Of a DNA stretch of 64,000 bases, positions 7,432 through 15,165 are shown in pieces; within the stretch, counting starts at the first letter, position 1; every line of letters begins with the position of its first letter. The notes under the pieces were generated by a model. It had not been told where the DNA came from. It ran no database searches and saw nothing but the letters and a program-made list of their open reading frames with translations. Position numbers and translations under genes: made by a program. The stretch spans positions 1 through 64,000 of the forward strand of contig CAZQWM010000007.1 in NCBI GenBank assembly GCA_964597035.1, given 5' to 3'. The DNA is from Fen-1362 sp964597035. Its GTDB lineage: Bacteria > Planctomycetota > Phycisphaerae > Sedimentisphaerales > Anaerobacaceae.

Positions 7432-8862
7432 ATGCTATACACCCACAACGACGAATATCGAGCAATACACATTAAGGAAGGGGCTCATGTCCAAAGAGAG
7501 GAATATCGGTCTCCTTGGAGGAGAGACTTTGCCAGGCTAATTCATTGTCCTTCTTTTCGAAGACTTCGAGGCAAAACACAGTTGTTTCCAGGCCGTGAAT
7601 CCGATTTTTTCAGGGATCGATTAACCCACTCCCTTGAAGTAGCCCAAATAGGTAAATCGATAGCTATAAAGATAAACCACGATCTAAAATCCAAGGGTCT
7701 TAAGTATCAAATTGACACTGATCTTGTAGAATTCGCTGGATTAGCACATGATCTGGGCCATCCTCCCTTTGGCCACTTTGGAGAAAATATCCTCGACCGC
7801 AAAATGATCGAATGTGGGGGGTTCGAATCAAACGCGCAGACTCTAAGGTTGATCACAAAAATAGAGAAACGCCACAATATTGATGAAGCTCCGTGTGGAT
7901 TTTCCAGTAGCGGGCAAGATATAAGAGTAGGGCTGAATCTTGCCGCCCGCTCAATTGCATCAATACTCAAGTACGATGAAGAGATCCCCTTTGAGAAGGA
8001 CGATAGAATTACCCCCAAAAAAGGCTTCTATCGATCAGAGCGGGATATTGTCAATGCCATAAAAGAGAAAGTCTGTGGAAAAAAATTCCATGACAAATTC
8101 AAGACTGTCGAATGTTGGATCATGGATATAGCAGATGATATCGCTTACTCCACATACGATCTAGAAGACTCTTTCAAGGCAGGTTTCCTAAAACCTATTG
8201 ATTTGATTTGTGCCAATGAGACCGTCCTGGAGAATGTTGCCAAGAAAGTAAACGAAAAATCAGAAACCACCCTGTCTCGGGAAGATGTTAGAGAAGAAAT
8301 CCATAAGATCTTTTTAGATGTATTCATCTTGCCTGAAGGCTTTGAAGAAGCATACAGAAACCCTTCCCGTGAGGACCTTGAGGAATTACATCTCTTTTCC
8401 ATAAGATTTGCCCACATAATTTCAGGATCGCTAGCGAGCAACCCGCGTAGGACAGACTTGACATCATCTTTAGTGGGAGGAGCAATACGAAAAGTTGGAC
8501 TTACCAATATAAATGATGAATTTCCCGCGTTGTCAATCGTCGAGCTTGAACCAGATAAAAAAATTCAGGTAGAGATATTGAAAAACTTAGTCTATGAATC
8601 GCAAATCATGTCTCCCAAAATACAGATGGTCGCATATAGAAGCCAAGAGATTATTGAAACCATCTTTAAGACCCTTGCAGGAAAAAACGGATTCAGACTT
8701 CTACCAGAAGACTTCCAAGAAACATACAAGGCAGCTCCGAGTCCCCAAGATAAGAAAAGGGTAATATGTGATTTTATTGCCGGAATGACTGATAGATATG
8801 CAATAGAATTCTATGGACGACTGACATCTGAGAATCCTGAGACCATCTTTAAACCTATATGA
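7432..8862 (+). CDS. deoxyguanosinetriphosphate triphosphohydrolase-like protein (HD superfamily)
   Basis: The 476-residue protein belongs to the dGTPase family, which splits dNTPs into deoxynucleosides and triphosphate. Seen: FRRLRGKTQLFPG near the N-terminus; the HD metal site built from RLTHSLEVAQIGK, then GLAHDLGHPPFGHFGE with the His-Asp pair, and the later Asp in IADDIAYSTYDLEDSF. Some members are housekeeping dNTP regulators and some act as anti-phage factors that deplete dNTPs. It is AT-rich, isolated in orientation, and preceded by a small ORF, which fits a horizontally acquired module. Assignment to the family is firm; the defence role is inference. Confidence 0.88.
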   Translation: MLYTHNDEYRAIHIKEGAHVQREEYRSPWRRDFARLIHCPSFRRLRGKTQLFPGRESDFFRDRLTHSLEVAQIGKSIAIKINHDLKSKGLKYQIDTDLVEFAGLAHDLGHPPFGHFGENILDRKMIECGGFESNAQTLRLITKIEKRHNIDEAPCGFSSSGQDIRVGLNLAARSIASILKYDEEIPFEKDDRITPKKGFYRSERDIVNAIKEKVCGKKFHDKFKTVECWIMDIADDIAYSTYDLEDSFKAGFLKPIDLICANETVLENVAKKVNEKSETTLSREDVREEIHKIFLDVFILPEGFEEAYRNPSREDLEELHLFSIRFAHIISGSLASNPRRTDLTSSLVGGAIRKVGLTNINDEFPALSIVELEPDKKIQVEILKNLVYESQIMSPKIQMVAYRSQEIIETIFKTLAGKNGFRLLPEDFQETYKAAPSPQDKKRVICDFIAGMTDRYAIEFYGRLTSENPETIFKPI

Positions 8863-8984
8863 AAAGCTATTTTCCAGATCTTTCTTCTCAATACTAATTA
8901 CATTTCCATACAAATCATACCGCGAATGGAATATCTCGACAAGTGGCAAGGCCAGAAGCAATGGTCTGAGAGGTGCGTTTGGGT

Positions 8985-10046
8985 TTAATAATTGCACTTT
9001 AAGCGGTGTTTTGCCTCATAATACCGCCTGGCTGCACATCTTCTAAAGTAGCTGCCATTCTGCCCTTTGTCGGCGAGTATTTTATTAACCGCGGCATCCT
9101 GCTTGCGCTTTTGCTTTTTCGCCTTTGCAAAAAGCTCCTTCAACGGCACCTCACGGACGTTGCCGATACACGCCACACGACTGCTGCAAAAGCCAATCTC
9201 ACCGTTGGTTCGTACCACGGGATTTCGCTCAACGGGACACGGATGCCTGCGCTGCTCATCCAAATACTCCTCGCCTAAAATCCCCACCAGTTCGTGATAC
9301 AATCGTCGATACTCATCTTTGCTCAGCGCTATCGACTCATAATTCGCAATTGCTCTGCCTGTAAATACCGGCGTCTCGAGATAAAACTTCAAGCCGGCCG
9401 CTCTGCAGAATCTCGCCACGCCTGGAAGCGAATCACAGTTTATTCGGGTGATTACCGCCTCGACTCCCACTAACTTTTTTCCTTCCGATTTCCGCTGCGC
9501 TTCGAGCAGGTTTCTCAGTCCCGCCGGTATCCTGAATCTCCCGGCTCCGCCGGTATCCTTGCAGTCATAATCGACCCATTCGTAAGCATTTTTCTTTCCA
9601 GCCATTCTGTCAAAGACGTCCGGCTTTAGACTATACAGCTTGAAATACGTCACCACCTCCCTGCTAATCAGAAACTCCGCGGTATCTGTGTCCAGTACCG
9701 TCCCGTTGGTGAACATCACAACGGTCATTCCAAGAGCCCTGATGTAATCAATCAGCTCACGCAGCGACTCATAGAGCAGCGGCTCACCACTGCCGCTCAA
9801 CGACACGGCCCGTGCGCGCATTTGCTTCGCCTGTCTGACTACTGATTTTTGCTCATCCAGCGTTAATGCATCCGCCACCTCCGTCCCTGCCTCCGTATAG
9901 CAACAAATGCACCTCAGGTTACAGCGATGCGTTACCTCAAGATAAAGCAGACGCACCTTCTCCCTGTGCCCGAACACCCGCCGTATTTTGTCCCTGACAG
10001 AACGAATTAACCGCAACAGGCCGGACTCTTTTTTTGACTTTCTCAT
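8985..10046 (-). CDS. radical SAM protein with C-terminal SPASM-like cysteine cluster
   Basis: Residues 30-50 contain THRCNLRCICCYTEAG, the CxxxCxxC motif that binds the [4Fe-4S] cluster and S-adenosylmethionine. GSGEPLL matches the GGEP motif, and VVMFTNGT the next strand. The C-terminal part has further Cys residues (HPCPVERN, IGFCSSRVACIGN, FRRCAARR, LKCNY) as in SPASM/twitch domains holding auxiliary clusters. The substrate is unknown; the family modifies peptides, cofactors or sugars. It is the last gene of a minus-strand run with a Dus-like gene (20 bp upstream) and a glycosyltransferase. 353 residues, full length. Confidence 0.85.
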   Translation of the reverse strand: MRKSKKESGLLRLIRSVRDKIRRVFGHREKVRLLYLEVTHRCNLRCICCYTEAGTEVADALTLDEQKSVVRQAKQMRARAVSLSGSGEPLLYESLRELIDYIRALGMTVVMFTNGTVLDTDTAEFLISREVVTYFKLYSLKPDVFDRMAGKKNAYEWVDYDCKDTGGAGRFRIPAGLRNLLEAQRKSEGKKLVGVEAVITRINCDSLPGVARFCRAAGLKFYLETPVFTGRAIANYESIALSKDEYRRLYHELVGILGEEYLDEQRRHPCPVERNPVVRTNGEIGFCSSRVACIGNVREVPLKELFAKAKKQKRKQDAAVNKILADKGQNGSYFRRCAARRYYEAKHRLKCNY

Positions 10047-10065
10047 ACCTCTCGCCGGCAGCTTT

Positions 10066-10992
10066 CTATTCCAGCTTCCTCGTCCCTGCCTTGATTTGGC
10101 GCATATAAGCTCGCATCTTCATAAAATTACGGCATGACCGTCTCACGAACTTCCACAATCCTTTATGTTCAATTCTCTTCGCAAAAATCGAATACTGCCT
10201 GAAGAATTTCAAAAGACCCATCATCTCACTGACCTCAGTGACCTTCCCCGTCTCCAGAAGCTCGTTGGTCTGCTGGAAAATCAGCGGATTGATAATCGCC
10301 TCCGTCCCTATCATAACAAAGTCGCACTCCGTCTTCTCCAGCATCGCCTTAGCGTCGCTCGCTGAATATACCCCGCCGTTGCCTGTCACCGGTATCCCCA
10401 CGCTCTCCCTGACCTTCTTTATATACTCCCAGTGCGCAGGCCCGGTATAGTACTCGTTGGCATACCGCGCGTGAACCGTTATCCCCGATGCCCCGGCCCC
10501 CTCTATGCTCTTTGCAACCCTCACCACGTCAACGTCACTGCCCTTAATCCCTATCCGAATCTTCGCAGTCACCGGCACGCTCACGCTTTTGACAACTTCC
10601 TCGACAATCTTCGCTATTTGTCTCGGCTTATTCAAAAGACCAGCCGCACCATAATCTGTATCAATCACTTTTCGAAGCGGCCCGCTGAAGTTCAAATCGA
10701 TTATGTTAGCGGAACTCTCCAACCGCCTCGCCGCCTCCGCCATATAATCTGCTTCGGAACCTATCAACTGAACACAAACCGGCCACTCCTGCTCGCAGGT
10801 TTGCTCCTCTGTGCCCAGTATATTTATCAATCGTCCATCTTTGCTCTGGGCCATCTTGCTGGCATCAATAATCCCCACACAAGTCATTGCCGCGCCAAGC
10901 TTCCTGTAAGTCATCCGCAGCGATAACCTAAGCATCCCCGCCAGAGGCGCTAGAACCCCCCTGCCTTCCAATCTGACACTGCCTATCTGCAT
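10066..10992 (-). CDS. tRNA-dihydrouridine synthase-like flavoprotein lacking the catalytic cysteine
   Basis: The TIM-barrel pattern of the Dus family is clear: APLAGMLRLSLRMTYRKLGA, VTAKIRIGI, ASGITVHARYANEYYTGPAH, IPVTGNGGVYSASDAKAML and DFVMIGTEAIINPLIF. However, the proton-donor Cys of the usual NMGCP motif is replaced: here it reads LNFSGPLRKVI. The normal MAGVTD segment is also changed. FMN-binding residues (Lys in KIRIG, His in VHAR, the GNGG loop) remain. Known Dus enzymes reduce uridine in tRNA and need this Cys, so this is probably a divergent paralog with altered chemistry or substrate. It is tightly linked to a radical SAM protein. Confidence 0.75.
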   Translation of the reverse strand: MQIGSVRLEGRGVLAPLAGMLRLSLRMTYRKLGAAMTCVGIIDASKMAQSKDGRLINILGTEEQTCEQEWPVCVQLIGSEADYMAEAARRLESSANIIDLNFSGPLRKVIDTDYGAAGLLNKPRQIAKIVEEVVKSVSVPVTAKIRIGIKGSDVDVVRVAKSIEGAGASGITVHARYANEYYTGPAHWEYIKKVRESVGIPVTGNGGVYSASDAKAMLEKTECDFVMIGTEAIINPLIFQQTNELLETGKVTEVSEMMGLLKFFRQYSIFAKRIEHKGLWKFVRRSCRNFMKMRAYMRQIKAGTRKLE

Positions 10993-11034
10993 TACGACAC
11001 TTATACTTATACCTGCCCTGTCACAAAGAAGACC

Positions 11035-12180
11035 TCAGCCCTGATTTCCTTTTGGGCCTTGCCCGATGACCTTTTGATAAACCTCCTGCGTTTTCCGGGC
11101 CATCTTTTGACATGTCAGATTATGAACAATCCATTCCCTTCCCCGGCTGCCAAGCCGGTTGCGAAGCGTCCGGTCCTCTATCAGCTTCTTAAGCGCCCCC
11201 GCCAAATCCGATACCGACCGCGACGGAACAAGCAGACCCGTCTTGCTGTCCTGCAAGTGAACGGCGTCTTTAACGCTCGTAAAGCCCGCCGAAACCACTG
11301 CCTTCCCGCAGGACATCGCCTCGAACATCACCGAACCACCCGACATGCTCACCAATATATCCAGCGAGCAAAGAACATTAGGCATATCATCGCGCTGCCC
11401 GGTGAAAAATACTCGGTCTTTCAAACCGTCCGAACCTACGACCCTTTGGAGGGCATTGTAATAATCTTCGTGGTCACATCGGCCGATTATGAAAAAACAC
11501 ACCTTCCTCGCAACTGTCCGCCGTATTACTTCTGCCGCACGTAGAAACTCGGCCTGCCTCTTCGATTCAACCACGCGTCCCGCAATACCGACACGAATTT
11601 CCCCGTCCACCGAAAAATCCCGCCCCAAGACGTCGCCGTTACAGCAGGGCCTGAACAACTCGGTATCCACACCATCATCTATCTGCACTACCTTCTCCGC
11701 ATCAATGCCCGCCTCAACAAGGTTTGATTTTATTCTCGCCGAAATTGCAATACACACATCAGCCCTGTCAAAACAGTGCTTCCTGACATCTCTCGGCCCA
11801 ACCGGCGCACGCACGTGGATTATTGAAGGCACCTTAAGTCTGCGCGAAATCCACCTCATGTACCCGCTCAGCCACATATCCGAACTATGCACCGCCGAAA
11901 TACCCTCATTTCGTAAACTCCTTACGACCTTTTCGGCATCTGCATATCGCAGGAAAGCCCTCGGAAATTTCCTCCATGCACGCACCGGATGAACCAGTGT
12001 TTTCACTCCCATCTTATGTAAGGCGTCGGTAAATGTCCCTTCCCGCCGACAAACAACAACCGGCTCATACTCCCGGCGGTCAAGATTCTCTATAAGGTAC
12101 AGAAGCTGCCTTTGGCTGCCTCCCATCGAGCCGCCGCTGCACAGATAAGCAATCTTCTTTCCCTGAGTCTGTTCCGACAT
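11035..12180 (-). CDS. glycosyltransferase family 4 (GT-B fold)
   Basis: The 381-residue protein starts with KIAYLCSGGSMGGSQRQLLY, the nucleotide-sugar transferase N-terminal domain, and has the family-4 C-terminal signature (RVVESKRQAEFLRAAEVI, then SMSGGSVMFEAMSCGKAVVS, the EX7E region). It probably transfers a sugar to a surface glycan or lipid at the inner face of the cytoplasmic membrane. No signal peptide. It is first in a minus-strand run with the Dus-like and radical SAM genes, and diverges from an ATP-grasp gene 173 bp away. Donor and acceptor cannot be told from sequence. Confidence 0.85.
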   Translation of the reverse strand: MSEQTQGKKIAYLCSGGSMGGSQRQLLYLIENLDRREYEPVVVCRREGTFTDALHKMGVKTLVHPVRAWRKFPRAFLRYADAEKVVRSLRNEGISAVHSSDMWLSGYMRWISRRLKVPSIIHVRAPVGPRDVRKHCFDRADVCIAISARIKSNLVEAGIDAEKVVQIDDGVDTELFRPCCNGDVLGRDFSVDGEIRVGIAGRVVESKRQAEFLRAAEVIRRTVARKVCFFIIGRCDHEDYYNALQRVVGSDGLKDRVFFTGQRDDMPNVLCSLDILVSMSGGSVMFEAMSCGKAVVSAGFTSVKDAVHLQDSKTGLLVPSRSVSDLAGALKKLIEDRTLRNRLGSRGREWIVHNLTCQKMARKTQEVYQKVIGQGPKGNQG

Positions 12181-12353
12181 AAAAACTATGCCTCACTTTG
12201 AATATTTCCCGGCACATTACCAATCATCACCCGCCCCGCCTCTTCCCTGAGGCTGATTTGCCTGGACAAAAGAATACGTATAGCTTCTAATTATGTCAAG
12301 TAAATCTGAGTCGCCGCCCGGATTATTACTGTTTCATCACCGGTAGCCCGCGT

Positions 12354-13457
12354 ATGAGTGTCTATAGAAAAATTGAAAAAAGAATATCAGAGACCGTCCT
12401 CATTGCGAAGATGGCACAGCGCATCTGCCCATTTCTGAGCCCCAATTACATCAAGGCAGTTGTCAGGAATATGAGAATATGCTCCGGGTTCAGATACACA
12501 CCTGCAGAAGCTTTCCGACTCGGCTTCTTCGCTCCCGACTTTGACACCGCTCGTCTGGCCAAATTCATAAGCAGAAAACGGCTTACCAAAATCCAGAAAA
12601 AGCTTAATCCCGAAGACCGCGCCGACCTCGCCAAGGATAAGGGCCTCTTCTACCGCTTCTGCCTCGAATCTTCTCTCAGAATCCCTCAACTCTACCTCCT
12701 TTGCTACGACAAGACTTCCTGGCTCGACTGCTTAAACAATCTGCCGCGTGTCTCCAGTCAGCAAAAAATCGAATTCGTCACCGGTAAACTGCCTCATCAG
12801 TTCGTTCTAAAACCCATTCGAAGTGCCTACGGAAAAGGCGTCGCCGTTTTCACCAGAAACCACACCGGCTTCGTCGATACGAACGGCTCATCCTTTACTC
12901 CGCAGGAACTGGTAAAATATCTCGAATCAGACTACCCCGATGCATTTCTCATACAGGAAAGAATCCAGAACCATCCCGATATAGTCGCCCTTACCGGCTC
13001 CGGCGCTCTTCAAACGGTAAGATTCATAACCCTCATCGACAAAAAAGGACAACCTCGCCTGCTTCACGCCCATTTCAAACCCATAACAAAACCCGATATC
13101 ATCATCGACACCCACATCGAAGGCCTGCTCGGCAACGTGGAAGTTCCCGTCGACATCGAACAGGGCATTCTCGGCCCGGGCAACCAGATAATCGACACAG
13201 GCCAAGGCATCCTGAAAATAATCGAGCATCCTCTCACCGGAAAACCATTCCGGGGATTCAAGCTCCCCGGCTGGAAACAGGCCTGTCGCCTTGCTACTTC
13301 CGCCGCAGTAAAATTCCTGCCTCTAAGGACCATCGGCTGGGACATCGCACTTACTCCCGACGGACCCTGTATTATCGAGGCAAACGTCTGGTGGGACCCG
13401 CCCAATCAACACCTCGTAATGGATAAAATTACCGAACAAATGTCTGACAACATATAA
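12354..13457 (+). CDS. ATP-grasp protein (sugar-transfer-associated ATP-grasp type)
   Basis: The 367-residue protein has an ATP-grasp core: FVLKPIRSAYGKGVAVF (ATP-binding Lys and Gly loop), FLIQERIQNHPDIVAL, LQTVRFITLIDKKG, and the metal-binding end CIIEANVWWDPPNQH. It resembles PF14397 (ATPgrasp_ST) proteins found near glycosyltransferases and implicated in ligating amino acids or similar groups in surface-glycan synthesis. It diverges from the GT4 gene, supporting a cell-surface role. The ATG at 12354 gives a normal length. Confidence 0.75.
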   Translation: MSVYRKIEKRISETVLIAKMAQRICPFLSPNYIKAVVRNMRICSGFRYTPAEAFRLGFFAPDFDTARLAKFISRKRLTKIQKKLNPEDRADLAKDKGLFYRFCLESSLRIPQLYLLCYDKTSWLDCLNNLPRVSSQQKIEFVTGKLPHQFVLKPIRSAYGKGVAVFTRNHTGFVDTNGSSFTPQELVKYLESDYPDAFLIQERIQNHPDIVALTGSGALQTVRFITLIDKKGQPRLLHAHFKPITKPDIIIDTHIEGLLGNVEVPVDIEQGILGPGNQIIDTGQGILKIIEHPLTGKPFRGFKLPGWKQACRLATSAAVKFLPLRTIGWDIALTPDGPCIIEANVWWDPPNQHLVMDKITEQMSDNI

Positions 13458-13548
13458 CACCGCCGCTTTGCACAACCTTAAAATCGCACTAAACAAAACA
13501 TCCCTCAAAATCGTAACAGGAATAGCTGGATATCGATGAGAATTCGAC

Positions 13549-13554
13549 TATAAT
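13549..13554 (+). promoter_or_regulatory. -10 element upstream of the Nfu-type gene
   Basis: A perfect TATAAT lies 36 bp before the ATG at 13591. The -35 region (about 13526-13531, CTGGAT) matches poorly, so only the -10 element is well supported. A GGAGG site at 13580-13584 precedes the start by 6 nt. Confidence 0.5.
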
Positions 13555-13590
13555 AGCGGTGAATTGTTAAACTGATTATGGAGGCCTGCT

Positions 13591-13860
13591 ATGTGCGAGC
13601 ATTGTGGCTGTGGAAAAAATAGCAATGACCAGACCTTCGAGCAGAAGGTAAAGGATATAATCGAAGTTGTAAGGCCAAACCTGCAAAGTCACGGCGGTGA
13701 CGTCGAGCTCGTCTCGACCGACCCCGACAATACCGTAAAGGTCCGTCTCAAGGGCGCCTGCTCCGGCTGCCCGGGCGCACAGATGACACTCAAGATGGGC
13801 ATCGAACGACTCCTCAAGGAAAAAATCCCAGAGGTAAAAGAAGTCGTCGCCGTTGACTAA
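13591..13860 (+). CDS. nfu: NifU-like C-terminal domain Fe-S scaffold/carrier protein
   Basis: The 89-residue protein has the full NifU C-terminal domain: VVRPNLQSHGGDVELVS and the cluster-binding CxxC in CSGCPGAQMTLK. The family assembles or delivers [4Fe-4S] clusters to apoproteins in the cytoplasm. The N-terminus adds a Cys cluster (MCEHCGCGK), found in some stand-alone members. It is a single-gene unit, with a -10 box and GGAGG upstream and a 14-bp inverted repeat exactly at its stop. Confidence 0.9.
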   Translation: MCEHCGCGKNSNDQTFEQKVKDIIEVVRPNLQSHGGDVELVSTDPDNTVKVRLKGACSGCPGAQMTLKMGIERLLKEKIPEVKEVVAVD

Positions 13861-13888
13861 AAGATTCACATTAATGAATCTTTTAGTC
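13855..13888 (+). terminator. 14-bp perfect inverted repeat ending the nfu gene
   Basis: GACTAAAAGATTCA (13855-13868) and its exact reverse complement (13875-13888) flank a 6-nt loop and overlap the nfu stop codon. The descending arm contains TTTT. This fits an intrinsic terminator, though the stem is AT-rich. Confidence 0.6.
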
Positions 13889-13908
13889 ATTCCAGCAAAA
13901 GCTGGAAT
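13889..13908. repeat. short palindromic repeat of the ATTCC...GGAAT family
   Basis: ATTCCAGC-AAAA-GCTGGAAT is an 8-bp stem, preceded by GTC and followed by CCAGAA. It is the same type of dispersed palindrome as the one inside lpxD (35000-35015, core CCCCGC...GCGGGG). Members of this type often carry the phrase GTCATTCC...GGAATCCAG. Confidence 0.55.
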
Positions 13909-13983
13909 CCAGAAATTTAGCCCCTGAATTTTATCCACCGCAGGCAGATTTGTTTGAAATTTATGTTTTAGGATTTCGGATTT

Positions 13984-14170
13984 TCACGCAAAATGCTTCG
14001 CATTTTTGCGTGCGTTCGGCTTATCGATTACTCCATGCTCGGTGATAATCGCCGTGATATTCTTCGCAGGCGTAACGTCGAAAGCGGGATTATAAATATC
14101 AACTCCTTTAGGTATTACCGTCCTGCCCGCGAAATGCCGTTTCCTCATCGCGTCCTCCGGTATCAACAGC
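13984..14170 (-). pseudogene. fragment of an mtnA-like gene 3' end, copy 1
   Basis: The minus-strand frame reads HFAGRTVIPKGVDIYNPAFD, then VTPAKNITAIITEHGVIDKP, nearly the same as the C-terminus of the complete mtnA at 16886-17950 (FAGRTVTPKGVDIYNPAFD, KNITAIITERAVIDRPN). Upstream coding homology stops after about 60 codons. No start or catalytic region exists, so this is a displaced or duplicated 3' end. Confidence 0.8.
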
Positions 14171-14242
14171 ACAGCCCCCTCCGCCGACCGTCTTTCCCCA
14201 GTCCTGCCTCTCAATTCCCTGATTCATATACCTCTTTCTTAT

Positions 14243-14270
14243 CGACCTGACGCCTATCAGGTCGTATAAT
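14243..14270 (+). promoter_or_regulatory. inverted repeat directly upstream of a TATAAT box
   Basis: CGACCTGA-CGCCTA-TCAGGTCG (14243-14264) is a perfect 8-bp stem, and a perfect TATAAT follows at once (14265-14270). The palindrome occupies the spacer of a possible promoter for the GNAT gene about 100 bp downstream, where a regulator could bind. No good -35 is seen. Confidence 0.45.
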
Positions 14271-14369
14271 ACGGTTTTGTAAAGTGGTTGTATTTCGCCT
14301 CGACCGGGCCATGCGGCTGTTTTCGTTGTTAGTCATCAAAAAAAGCTGTGGAGGAAATTGGAGCTCAAG

Positions 14370-14870
14370 ATGATTATTAGGAACGAGAAGAAGTCGGATA
14401 TTGAAGCAATATCAGAAATCACCATAGCAGCTTTCGAGAATAACCCGTACAGCAAACACACAGAGCAGTTTATTATCAGTGCATTGCGAGCCGCCAACGC
14501 CCTTGCCGTTTCGCTGGTTGCGGAGATTGAAGGAAGAGTGGTAGGTCATATAGCGTTTTCCCCCGTGACTATTTCCGGCCATAGCTGCGATTGGTATGGT
14601 CTTGGTCCAATCTCTGTTTTGCCGGACTTCCAGAAACAGGGTATTGGGAAATCTCTGGTCCGGGAAGGCCTGCGATTGTTGAGAGCGTCTGGCGCAAAAG
14701 GTTGCGCACTTGTAGGCGACCCCGGGTACTACAAACGGTTCGGTTTCAGGAATCTCCCGGACTTGATTCTTGAAGGTGTTCCCCCGGAGAACTTTCTTGC
14801 CTTGCTATTCGGGGAAAACAAGGCTCATGGCGTCGTGGTGTTTCATGAAGGTTTTAGTGCTAAAAGCTAA
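14370..14870 (+). CDS. GNAT-family N-acetyltransferase (YhbS-like)
   Basis: The protein of about 166 residues shows the GNAT fold: IIRNEKKSDIEAISEITIAA, GRVVGHIAFSPV, then the acetyl-CoA loop ISVLPDFQKQGIGKSLVREG and the final strand CALVGDPGYYKRFGF. The YYKRFGF ending is typical of the YhbS subgroup. It transfers an acetyl group from acetyl-CoA to an amine, but the acceptor is unknown. The ATG at 14370 has GGAG six bases upstream; a TTG at 14358 is in frame but too close to its site. It lies between two fragments of the mtnA 3' end, suggesting that it was inserted there. Confidence 0.85.
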   Translation: MIIRNEKKSDIEAISEITIAAFENNPYSKHTEQFIISALRAANALAVSLVAEIEGRVVGHIAFSPVTISGHSCDWYGLGPISVLPDFQKQGIGKSLVREGLRLLRASGAKGCALVGDPGYYKRFGFRNLPDLILEGVPPENFLALLFGENKAHGVVVFHEGFSAKS

Positions 14871-14899
14871 CGATGGCCAAAATCTACGAGTCCTCCCTG

Positions 14900-14922
14900 C
14901 CCCTGCAAGCAGTAGGCAGGGG
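14900..14922. repeat. dispersed hairpin repeat, copy 3
   Basis: CCCCTGC/GCAGGGG form a 7-bp stem around AAGCAGTAG. It is related to the hairpin at 69-91 and to the CCTGCAAGC stretch near 2551-2572. Confidence 0.5.
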
Positions 14923-14997
14923 TGTACCCTTCGTTGTAAAAAACAGTTAAACCACAGCATTAAAAACTCAAAACTATCTCCGCGTGCTCTGCGGTGG

Positions 14998-15075
14998 AAT
15001 TAAATTCGCAATCTTGCGTGCGGTCGGCTTTTCTATCACGCCTCTCTCTGTGACAATTGCCGTGATATTTTTCGC
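14998..15075 (-). pseudogene. fragment of an mtnA-like gene 3' end, copy 2
   Basis: The minus-strand frame reads AKNITAIVTERGVIEKPTAR followed by KIANLIPP, matching the last part of MtnA (AKNITAIITERAVIDRPN, then RIRQLMGG). Only about 26 codons remain and nothing else of the gene is present. Confidence 0.75.
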
Positions 15076-15165
15076 GGAGCTACTTTGTGCAGCCATAAAA
15101 GAAAAGCCCTGTCCACAAACAGGGCTTCATGTTTTAATCAGCGAGTGCCGAATTGCCGCGTCAGT

